Source: Penelope pileata
Lineage: Eukaryota; Chordata; Aves; Galliformes; Cracidae
Assembly (NCBI GenBank): GCA_013396635.1
Contig: WBMW01004022.1
Coordinates: 1 to 64,000, forward strand
Length of the DNA stretch: 64,000 bases
Direction of reading: 5' to 3'
Shown: piece after piece, positions 60,301 through 64,000 of the stretch
Layout: the number at the start of each line of letters is the position of its first letter
How positions within the stretch are numbered: the stretch's first letter is position 1
The notes under the pieces: model-generated
Told to the model about the DNA's origin: nothing
The model's database searches: none
The model's input: only the letters and a program-made list of their open reading frames with translations
Position numbers and translations under genes: made by a program

Positions 60301-63175
60301 AGCACAGCCAAGTATTGCCTGCCACAGCATGATGATGCACCATTACTTCCCTCTGATTTAGTGCCCCGTGTTCCGCATGAGGACGGCGAGGTGGTTCTGC
60401 ATGACTGCAAGCAATGAATTTTGCTAGACAAGAGACACGCTCTCTTTCAGCTTAAAGGGTGAACAGCTTGAAAACCTCTAAGGAAGAATTATTCCCCATA
60501 TTTTTCCAGATGTAACCCTAACTGCTAAAGGAATCCTAACTAAAAAGAATTCACCAAACGATTTTTAAGTTTCTGTTTGAACCACTCAGGACTTCCTATG
60601 CACGCATCTTGAAGCGGCAGTAAAATGAAAGCCTTCTCTTAGGGTATTAAAATCCTACTGCAAACTGTAAGCATAAGTTTTGGATATCAGCTACCTATGC
60701 ATTTCTGACAGTTTTTGAATAGATTATCAACTCCTAGTAAGTCAGGCTGGTATTTAAAACACTGTAGCCACCTAACAGATTCACGCTGCAGGCGAAAGAC
60801 ACAGACCAGAGCTGGGAAAGGGGCCCACTTACCAGTCTTCTTCTCAATGTATCGTTTTCCAGCCTCCCTAAAAGCAACCATGGCCCTGAAAAAGGCGCGG
60901 AGGATGGCCCAGCGGAACACAGCCACCGGGTCGATGCCGATCATCCCGCAGATAAAGGCGTTCCTGCTGCTTCGCAGGAGAGCCACGATGTCCGGGCGCA
61001 TGTGGTCCGTGTTCTTCTCACGGAAATCCTGGGGAGAGAGAGACAGAAAGGGAAAGGAGTAAAATAAAGGAGTAAAATAAAGAACATCTGCAAGATGCAC
61101 TATGGAAGAGGACAACTCAAGCCACGCTTCTGTCTTTTTTCAGCCCCCGTATCAGACACCTCTTTACCTCCAGAAAAAAAACGTTTTATTTCAATGCACT
61201 GCTCCCTGAAGCATATCAGAGATGATAATTAAGTTTCTCATGTGCAATTATTAGATAAAAAGCATGATTAAAGATTCGCAGTGGTAAATGCCAATCCAGT
61301 TCCTTGTACAAGCTCCTCTTCCCACCACAAATCCTCCTGCTAATAACTGATGAACGTAAGTGGGGTCAGCTTTGAAATCATCTGCATGGGATATTGCAAT
61401 GACCCCACTGGTGAGATGCTGAGACCTGTGTTCACATAGCCTGTCTGTCCTAATGATGGAGCAGAAGGAGATATTAGGTTCTCCAGATGAAGCAACCCCA
61501 GAAATGCCACCAAATGTCAAATTTCAACACACTGCTCTGTTGCACGTGTAGCATGAGCCTCAGTGCACACCCTTCGTTCTTCCCCCAAACACCAGGAGTG
61601 TGCAACATGGGAGAAGGCAGGAAGACCATCCCCACTGCCACCTTCCCCCTGCGTATTTTAGCCAAGGTTTTCACCAAGCCCTTCCCTCCCGAAGCTTCCT
61701 TTTTTCCTCTAGTTAAGTCCTCTTCAAAACATCTTTGCAGAGCCTTTGGTGCTCTCCATTGCTAACGAGATGCTTGAAGTGAAAGCAGCTGCTGGGGAAC
61801 AGCTGGGTGACAGACCTTCACGCCGTACTTGACTTTGCCTGCGTAGTGTTTGATGATGAAAGCTGGCTCCATCACTGCTGGAAATTCAATGTAGGAGTTC
61901 CCTTCGTGTTGACGCTTGAACTTGTCCAGCAGGGTCTGGTTGGTGGCTTGAGGAAAACTGGTTGGAAAGAACATAAATGGAGTGAAAAAACTTCACTTCT
62001 GGCTTGACCACAGATAATAAAATAGAAATACTGTGAGCTTCCACTTCAGTGCTTGCATATACTGAGTGCTACTTCGTATGCTGTCAATGGTTACATGCAA
62101 ACACAAGACATACATGGTGTCTGAAGAACTCTTAGCTGATTTAGCAGTGGTCTGAAATCAGTTACAAAAGGCATATAGCTAAGAACACTGCTCTGCACAC
62201 CCAATGCATGCAAACTATCTGAAATAGGTACATGTATCTGAAATTCAGAGTTTCTGTCACTGGTTCAGATGCTTTGAATGCTCAGTCCTACATCTATGGG
62301 GTATTCATCCGTCCAGGAAATCCTGAACTATTTTATCTACAAATGTACCTTAAATTACAGGAGTTACCCAACTGATCCTGACATAGGAAGGAGGAAGGAA
62401 AGAAGACAGAGCACATGAGCCCAGCCTCCTCATAACAACATGCCAGTTCTGCATCCTCAAATCCCAGGGAAACCTGCCACGTGGGGGGACATCTCACACC
62501 AAATACCCGAGCATGCCTCATCCCTGATGGGCATCAAACCCTACAGAAGGGCTGCCCCTATGTTACAAAGTGCCCTTGGTTCACTTTGGGCATAATTTTA
62601 GGAGTAAATTGACAATGCCACCTTACAGCTGGGCAGCATCCACACTGCCTGTTTGCCTTCAAGCATCTTCATGTTGTTAGCCCACAGGATAGATAGAAGC
62701 AAAGCAAAGGAAACCTCTGCCCTTCTCTCTAACAGAGAAAATTATTGAAACACATTTTTAATTATTGTTTTGTTAGGGCTTTTTGCTCAGCTTGCTGATT
62801 ATCCAACTGTTTGTGTTACCACCTTAAAACTAAGAGGATAAATCAGCCTGGAGAGCTGTGAGCATCTTTCTAAGAAAAAGAAGAGATAAGATCTGAAGAT
62901 AAGAACTTCCTAAGTGAAGATCAAACTTCATTAGTTAAAATGCCACTTTTGGACATTTCCCATGTGCAGAGGCATTTATCCTGTTCTGCTCACACTGGGC
63001 TGGTGCAGGGCAATGCCAGCCCCAGCTCAGCGTCCCTCGTGGCTCCCACTTACTTGCTTTCCTCATCCAGCAGATGGAGCAGGCCCGTCGGCTTCTTACT
63101 GATGAGGTTGATGCAGCCCGAGTTGTCGATGTAGTCGATGTTGTGCCAGCTAATTCCTTCTGCTCTGTATTCCTC
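11918..63175 (-). CDS. MYO9A: Unconventional myosin-IXa, 3' 32 exons
   Basis: Actin motor with a RhoGAP tail that switches off Rho at actin structures; needed for epithelial and neuronal morphology in vertebrates. The window holds 32 exons (6177 coding bases, 2058 residues plus stop), all with AG/GT ends and consistent phase. In order: motor from [11 protein letters not shown] (63175) to the SH1 region and converter (about 40259); the class-IX loop-2 insert with a KKKK cluster (52514-46004); IQ motifs (39251-38573); a long charged tail (36928-26349); C1 zinc finger (23563-22515); RhoGAP (19937-17267) with arginine finger in GIYRKSG; coiled coil; C-terminus ending NNEFMV-like (GSNEFMV). The RA domain and first motor exons lie beyond 64000, so this is partial at its 5' end because of the window edge. 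No frameshift or stop interrupts it. The sense strand carries CR1 and Charlie insertions in introns only. Comparison is with vertebrate MYO9A from memory; MYO9B differs in the tail and lacks several of these tail blocks. Confidence 0.97.
12758..12900 (-). CDS. MYO9A: MYO9A window exon 31
   Basis: 143 bases, donor TCGG|GTGAGT. It encodes [20 protein letters not shown] and an acidic Ser-rich run, following the coiled coil. Confidence 0.94.
13097..13299 (-). CDS. MYO9A: MYO9A window exon 30 (coiled coil)
   Basis: 203 bases, acceptor ATCTCCAG, donor AGAA|GTGAGT. It encodes [20 protein letters not shown] and the coiled-coil heptads [20 protein letters not shown]. Confidence 0.95.
13300..17266. 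other. MYO9A intron, 4.0 kb
   Basis: It contains the CR1 copy at 14817-15460 and one undetermined base (n at 15446). Otherwise I see no exon, RNA gene or conserved motif that I can name. Confidence 0.6.
14817..15460 (-). mobile_element. CR1 LINE 3' fragment
   Basis: The plus strand starts ATCATAGAATCATAGAATCG, the reverse complement of the CR1 3' tail, and continues through the typical CR1 3' region (GCAGCGATGAGGTCTCCCCT). The element is 5' truncated, lies sense to MYO9A, and is diverged by scattered substitutions. Confidence 0.9.
17267..17390 (-). CDS. MYO9A: MYO9A window exon 29 (end of RhoGAP)
   Basis: 124 bases, acceptor CCCCCAG, donor ATG|GTGAGA. It encodes [20 protein letters not shown] and [15 protein letters not shown], the last RhoGAP helix and the linker. 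Confidence 0.95.
17391..18503. other. MYO9A intron, 1.1 kb
   Basis: Mostly filled by an old CR1-like relic (about 17715-18095). The rest shows an A-run at 18129-18141 and nothing else. Confidence 0.5.
17715..18095 (-). mobile_element. Ancient CR1-like relic
   Basis: AAGGCCAGAAAGGACCACTA near 17750 and the TTGTCAAATAACTTACAGAAATC-type stretch near 18060 recall an old archosaur CR1 family whose 3' end reads AAGGCCAGAAGGGACCATT. Heavily diverged. Identified from memory only. Confidence 0.5.
18504..18635 (-). CDS. MYO9A: MYO9A window exon 28 (RhoGAP)
   Basis: 132 bases, acceptor TTTCTTTAG, donor CCAC|GTGAGG. It encodes [20 protein letters not shown], a RhoGAP core motif including the conserved Asn of the NALAIVFAP helix. 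Confidence 0.96.
18740..18845 (-). CDS. MYO9A: MYO9A window exon 27 (RhoGAP)
   Basis: 106 bases, acceptor CTATGCAG, donor TCAG|GTACAC. It encodes [20 protein letters not shown] and the helix [14 protein letters not shown]. Confidence 0.95.
19168..19405 (-). mobile_element. CR1 LINE 3' fragment next to a splice donor
   Basis: Sense to MYO9A. It ends in a CR1 tail (plus strand CACAGAATGGCTTGGGTTGG near 19168) and its truncated 5' edge is within about 17 bases of the exon 26 donor. The exon frame continues open into the CR1 for about 68 codons, to 19213. Confidence 0.88.
19422..19550 (-). CDS. MYO9A: MYO9A window exon 26 (RhoGAP)
   Basis: 129 bases, donor GATGG|GTAAGG. It encodes [20 protein letters not shown] and [20 protein letters not shown], the RhoGAP helix that contacts Rho. 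The acceptor GCCGAGCAG is a tandem GAG/CAG pair; I chose CAG because it matches the mammalian residue pattern. Confidence 0.95.
19745..19937 (-). CDS. MYO9A: MYO9A window exon 25 (RhoGAP start, arginine finger)
   Basis: 193 bases, acceptor TCCCCATCAG, donor ACAG|GTAAAG. It encodes [20 protein letters not shown] and [20 protein letters not shown]. The Arg of GIYRKSG is the catalytic arginine finger and is intact. Confidence 0.97.
19938..22514. other. MYO9A intron, 2.6 kb
   Basis: No exon or RNA gene recognised. A weak old CR1-like patch may lie at 22325-22420 (GAGACCTCCAGGGAGCTCCA); I could not confirm it. Confidence 0.5.
22515..22576 (-). CDS. MYO9A: MYO9A window exon 24 (C1 zinc finger, second half)
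   Basis: 62 bases, acceptor TTGCTGCAG, donor AAAAG|GTAAGT. It encodes [20 protein letters not shown], supplying the His and Cys ligands that complete the C1 domain. Confidence 0.95.
22577..23451. other. MYO9A intron inside the C1 domain
   Basis: 875 bases. I see no repeat or exon that I can name. Confidence 0.5.
23452..23563 (-). CDS. MYO9A: MYO9A window exon 23 (C1 zinc finger, first half)
   Basis: 112 bases, acceptor TCATCACAG, donor AAAT|GTAAGC. It encodes [20 protein letters not shown] and [17 protein letters not shown] with the first His and three Cys ligands of the C1 domain. Confidence 0.96.
23564..24164. other. MYO9A intron, 0.6 kb
   Basis: Nothing recognised. Confidence 0.5.
24165..24212 (-). 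CDS. MYO9A: MYO9A window exon 22 (basic linker)
   Basis: 48 bases, phase 0 at both ends. It encodes [16 protein letters not shown], a strongly basic patch before the C1 domain that could act as a nuclear-localisation or membrane-binding stretch. Being a whole number of codons it could be skipped without a frameshift. Confidence 0.92.
24213..25120. other. MYO9A intron, 0.9 kb
   Basis: GC-richer than its neighbours; no exon or repeat recognised. Confidence 0.5.
25121..25309 (-). CDS. MYO9A: MYO9A window exon 21
   Basis: 189 bases, acceptor CATAACAG, donor AAG|GTACTC. It encodes [20 protein letters not shown] and [14 protein letters not shown]. It is a conserved tail segment ahead of the C1 domain; phase 0 at both ends. 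Confidence 0.95.
25310..26348. other. Two short MYO9A introns around exon 20
   Basis: Introns 25310-25748 and 25866-26348. An A-run at 25330-25344 lies close to the exon 21 acceptor. Nothing else recognised. Confidence 0.5.
25749..25865 (-). CDS. MYO9A: MYO9A window exon 20
   Basis: 117 bases, phase 0 at both ends. It encodes [20 protein letters not shown] and [18 protein letters not shown], nearly identical to the mammalian tail. Confidence 0.96.
26349..26572 (-). CDS. MYO9A: MYO9A window exon 19
   Basis: 224 bases, acceptor CACCCCTAG, donor AAG|GTAACA. It encodes [20 protein letters not shown], then [20 protein letters not shown] and [13 protein letters not shown]. It carries a Pro-directed phosphorylation-like PPRSP. 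Confidence 0.95.
26573..27637. other. MYO9A intron, 1.1 kb
   Basis: Nothing recognised. Confidence 0.5.
27638..27795 (-). CDS. MYO9A: MYO9A window exon 18
   Basis: 158 bases, acceptor TGTTCCCAG, donor GAAG|GTGAGT. It starts [20 protein letters not shown], as in mammals, then diverges ([20 protein letters not shown]). Confidence 0.93.
28187..28299 (-). CDS. MYO9A: MYO9A window exon 17
   Basis: 113 bases, acceptor TCATTGCAG, donor GGAG|GTATGG. It encodes [20 protein letters not shown] and [10 protein letters not shown], matching the SQRFSS...[13 protein letters not shown] block of MYO9A. Confidence 0.95.
28300..33301. other. MYO9A intron, 5.0 kb, largest but one in the window
   Basis: No exon, RNA gene or clear transposon seen. 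An AT-rich block at about 28800-29000 with homeodomain-like cores and a tiny GTAGGGATTTC duplication at 29916-29937 are the only marks. An ancient conserved element is possible but cannot be judged without alignment. Confidence 0.5.
33302..33514 (-). CDS. MYO9A: MYO9A window exon 16 (likely optional)
   Basis: 213 bases, phase 0 at both ends, donor ATG|GTAATT. It encodes [40 protein letters not shown] and a short acidic end. This block is present in long MYO9A forms. The acceptor is a tandem AAGCAG with a poor pyrimidine tract, fitting alternative use. Confidence 0.92.
34049..34130 (-). CDS. MYO9A: MYO9A window exon 15
   Basis: 82 bases, acceptor GCCTTTCAG, donor GAG|GTAAGC. It encodes [20 protein letters not shown] and PGSGKGE, recognisable as the mammalian SKEALNSK...WKPVKLAGPGQRE segment. 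Confidence 0.88.
34131..35284. other. MYO9A intron, 1.2 kb
   Basis: Nothing recognised. Confidence 0.5.
35285..36928 (-). CDS. MYO9A: MYO9A window exon 14 (long tail exon)
   Basis: 1644 bases, acceptor CCTTGCAG, donor CTCCA|GTAAGT. Tail landmarks: [54 protein letters not shown]-type helix [34 protein letters not shown] and [10 protein letters not shown]. Much of it is predicted disordered with a central charged helix, as known for MYO9A. If the intron is retained, the frame stops at once (CAG TAA over the donor). Confidence 0.96.
36929..38572. other. MYO9A intron with a Charlie element
   Basis: 1.6 kb. Bases 37779 to about 38440 are the decayed hAT-Charlie copy. The remainder is ordinary; a Cys-rich open frame at 36977-37225 on the minus strand was judged chance. 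Confidence 0.6.
37779..38440 (-). mobile_element. Decayed hAT-Charlie DNA transposon
   Basis: The plus strand opens with a Charlie-type inverted terminal repeat (GGGTGCCCAACCTGTTGGC) and TTGTCTTGGGCCGCATATAA, and the minus strand encodes transposase C-terminal pieces: FADPFSADI-like [40 protein letters not shown] and [17 protein letters not shown], the hAT dimerisation region. The pieces are split between frames (38398-38186 and 38243-38061), so it is inactive. Most of the 5' transposase is missing. Confidence 0.88.
38573..38883 (-). CDS. MYO9A: MYO9A window exon 13 (IQ motifs)
   Basis: 311 bases, acceptor GTTTGCAG, donor AAAG|GTAACA. It encodes several IQ motifs for calmodulin: [48 protein letters not shown] and [16 protein letters not shown]-rich relative to the introns. 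Confidence 0.96.
39102..39251 (-). CDS. MYO9A: MYO9A window exon 12 (neck start)
   Basis: 150 bases, phase 0. It encodes [20 protein letters not shown] and [16 protein letters not shown], the end of the converter and the first IQ motif. Confidence 0.96.
39431..40125 (-). mobile_element. CR1 LINE 3' part, about 0.7 kb
   Basis: The plus strand opens CATAGAATCGTAGAATGGCC, the reverse CR1 tail, and runs through AGGCTGCCCAGGGCCCCATC and GGTCTCCCCGCAGCCTTCTC. Sense to MYO9A, 5' truncated, fairly young by its low divergence. Confidence 0.92.
40259..40381 (-). CDS. MYO9A: MYO9A window exon 11 (motor, converter)
   Basis: 123 bases, phase 0. It encodes [20 protein letters not shown] and [20 protein letters not shown], the converter of the motor. 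Confidence 0.96.
40382..42325. other. Two MYO9A introns around exon 10
   Basis: Introns 40382-41630 and 41742-42325. An (AAAT)n run at 42052-42070. A weak old CR1-like patch may lie at 41440-41500. Otherwise nothing. Confidence 0.5.
41631..41741 (-). CDS. MYO9A: MYO9A window exon 10 (motor, SH region)
   Basis: 111 bases, phase 0. It encodes [20 protein letters not shown] and GYSCKYSF, the myosin [18 protein letters not shown] relay/SH helix block. Confidence 0.97.
42326..42406 (-). CDS. MYO9A: MYO9A window exon 9 (motor)
   Basis: 81 bases, phase 0. It encodes [20 protein letters not shown] and SNAEK, the YFVKCIR(P/S)N block found in all myosins. Confidence 0.97.
42407..46003. other. MYO9A intron, 3.6 kb
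   Basis: GC-rich patches at 43720-44300 and 44500-44900, an (AAAAC)n run at 44396-44415 and a TG/TA run at 45046-45070. Open frames in the GC-rich patches show no family resemblance. Confidence 0.5.
46004..46126 (-). CDS. MYO9A: MYO9A window exon 8 (loop 2, basic cluster)
   Basis: 123 bases, phase 0. It encodes [20 protein letters not shown] and [15 protein letters not shown]. The KKKK cluster lies at the actin-binding end of the class-IX loop-2 insert. Confidence 0.96.
46127..48018. other. Two MYO9A introns around exon 7
   Basis: Introns 46127-47240 and 47281-48018, the latter with a T-run at 47923-47937. Nothing else recognised. Confidence 0.5.
47241..47280 (-). CDS. MYO9A: MYO9A window exon 7 (40-base micro-exon, loop 2)
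   Basis: Acceptor CTCCCCAG, donor AAAG|GTGAGC. It encodes [13 protein letters not shown], matching the mammalian RNKNFKSKPALPK and fixing the junctions on both sides. Confidence 0.95.
48019..48162 (-). CDS. MYO9A: MYO9A window exon 6 (loop 2)
   Basis: 144 bases, acceptor GGTTGCAG, donor CTCAT|GTCAGT. It encodes [20 protein letters not shown] and [20 protein letters not shown]. The donor has C at +3, less usual, but the phase and protein match require it. Confidence 0.95.
48163..52438. other. MYO9A intron, 4.3 kb
   Basis: Only the CR1 at 52055-52433 is recognised, directly against the exon 5 donor. The rest shows nothing I can name. Confidence 0.5.
52055..52433 (+). mobile_element. CR1 LINE 3' fragment abutting a splice donor
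   Basis: Plus orientation, antisense to MYO9A, ending TTCTACGATTCTATGA at 52433. It includes the CR1 open-frame end (TLKARLD-like: [16 protein letters not shown]). Its last base is one step from the CTTAC that forms the minus-strand GTAAG donor of MYO9A exon 5. Confidence 0.93.
52439..52514 (-). CDS. MYO9A: MYO9A window exon 5 (loop 2)
   Basis: 76 bases, acceptor CTGCTTTAG, donor AGCG|GTAAGT. It encodes [24 protein letters not shown], as in mammals. The CR1 described above begins 5 bases into the following intron. Confidence 0.95.
52515..56372. other. MYO9A intron, 3.9 kb
   Basis: T-run at 53925-53940 and AT-rich block around it. No exon or clear transposon. Confidence 0.5.
56373..56492 (-). 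CDS. MYO9A: MYO9A window exon 4 (motor)
   Basis: 120 bases, acceptor CTTCCCAAG, donor TACA|GTAAGG. It encodes [20 protein letters not shown] and [19 protein letters not shown], the motor segment just before loop 2. The acceptor ends AAG rather than the usual CAG. Confidence 0.95.
56493..60832. other. MYO9A intron, 4.3 kb
   Basis: A CpG-rich patch at 56579-56720, a (CACACCAT)-like run at 57243-57310, and a GC-rich stretch at 57950-58510 with overlapping open frames of no recognised family. Nothing else. Confidence 0.5.
57243..57310. repeat. CACACCAT-type short tandem repeat
   Basis: Imperfect ACACCATCACACCATTCACACC units in a MYO9A intron. Confidence 0.65.
60833..61028 (-). CDS. MYO9A: MYO9A window exon 3 (motor)
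   Basis: 196 bases, acceptor TCCCCAG, donor ACTG|GTAAGT. It encodes [40 protein letters not shown] and [15 protein letters not shown], upper 50K/lower 50K motor segments. Confidence 0.97.
61029..61815. other. MYO9A intron, 0.8 kb
   Basis: Nothing recognised. Confidence 0.5.
61816..61957 (-). CDS. MYO9A: MYO9A window exon 2 (motor)
   Basis: 142 bases, acceptor TCCAACCAG, donor GAAG|GTCTGT. It encodes [20 protein letters not shown] and [16 protein letters not shown], including the myosin FxIxHYAGxVxY block. Confidence 0.97.
61958..63053. other. MYO9A intron, 1.1 kb
   Basis: Nothing recognised. Confidence 0.5.
63054..63175 (-). CDS. MYO9A: MYO9A window exon 1 (motor, most 5' exon seen)
   Basis: 122 bases, phase 0 start, acceptor TTTTTTTTGCAG, donor GCAA|GTAAGT. 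It encodes [20 protein letters not shown] and [20 protein letters not shown], the myosin switch-II-following relay region (LLDEE). Confidence 0.96.
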
Positions 63176-64000
63176 CTGCAAAAAAAAGCACAGTTAGAGG
63201 TTACAGTGATATTGGCTGTAAGCGGAAAAAAAGAATCATAAGGCCAAAATGATGCATCATTTATCAAACCAAGCAGCTCTTCCACCAGTGTGCCAACATT
63301 TTTTTTTTTTGATGCAGAATAAAACAAGACAGGAACTGTAGGACTCTGTTACATGGGACCACGTGGCACTGGACAACTTCAGGTGCAGCAATCTTGAAAA
63401 CTGCTACATGGATAGCAGCAGTAGCACTTATTGGAAAGAATCAACAAATTTACCCCAAATTTCACTAAGCTGTAATAAAAATACAATTCTAATTTTCGCC
63501 TGCTTCCGCACAGAGCTCGGCTAGCTGCATTGCAGCCTGTGCCGTCAGGAAGCTAACACAGCTTCAGCGCACACAAAGCCACTAAAAGAACACAGTGGTA
63601 ACAACACACTCATTAAATTACACAGAAAAAGCAGCAAAACGCCCCGTCCTGCTCCACCGGGCCCCCGGTTCTGTATCCAGCAATATTTATGGCTGCTGCT
63701 ACAAGGGCCAGCAAAGGGTCTCCAGAGAGCATAAATCACCGCTTCGGAGTCAGCCCAGTGAAAACGAGGATCTGTCCCCAGGTTCGTGCCATCGTCCCCA
63801 GGGCAAGTGATTTATTTTCCAGCAGCCAGTTGCGATCTGTGCTCTTCTGGAAGGGGCTCTCTCCCCGAGATGCATCTGCAACCGGATTACCTAGAAAAGT
63901 CTTCTGGAGAAATTGTTGCAGCGCATCTGGAAGAAAGCAGGGCTGCTCTGCTCATAAAAACCATAATCTGTATCATATGCTTTAAAGTAACAGCTTGTGA
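63176..64000. other. Start of an upstream MYO9A intron, cut by the window edge
   Basis: T/A runs near the exon 1 acceptor (63181, 63300). No exon seen before the edge; the RA-domain exons must lie beyond it. Confidence 0.5.

Overview
The window is nuclear DNA from a bird, most likely a galliform such as chicken. Three things point there: CR1 LINE tails with the ATTCTATGA-type 3' end, short introns in a GC-rich gene-dense part full of minisatellites (microchromosome style), and exon sequences that match vertebrate NR2E3 and MYO9A codon by codon. The NR2E3/MYO9A tail-to-tail pair is the same neighbour pair known from human 15q23; I place it on a chicken chr10-like segment from memory, not from a search.

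Layout. (1) 1-3147: minus-strand candidate gene with an LRAT/PLAAT-type domain. The two domain exons (1847-2048 and 1234-1457) carry an intact His-x11-His and Asn-Cys-x-His-Phe pattern. I propose four further short exons that all join in phase. (2) 3148-6116: 3 kb shared upstream region between this gene and NR2E3, which are transcribed away from each other. It contains a CT-rich minisatellite and two clusters of CRX/OTX-like and MAF-like sites that could serve photoreceptor expression. (3) 6117-9725: complete NR2E3 on the plus strand, eight exons, 406 residues. (4) 9726-10190: very short tail-to-tail spacer. (5) 10190-63175: MYO9A on the minus strand. The last 32 exons are present (2058 residues plus stop), from the middle of the motor domain through the loop-2 insert, IQ motifs, tail, C1 zinc finger, RhoGAP domain and C-terminus. 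The first exons (RA domain and N-terminal motor) lie beyond 64000. Every exon junction I give was checked for GT/AG and for reading phase, and the sum of exon lengths is a whole number of codons.

Mobile elements lie in the MYO9A introns: several CR1 fragments, one decayed hAT-Charlie transposon and one older CR1 relic. Two of the CR1 copies sit directly on MYO9A splice donors. No tRNA, rRNA, CRISPR or bacterial-type feature is visible, and I see no viral gene.

How the genes relate. NR2E3 is a photoreceptor nuclear receptor. MYO9A is a widely used Rho-inactivating myosin. The LRAT-like gene is of unknown role; its family handles acyl transfer from lipids, and one member (LRAT) serves retinoid storage. 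Its divergent placement beside a photoreceptor gene makes shared regulation worth testing, but that is inference.
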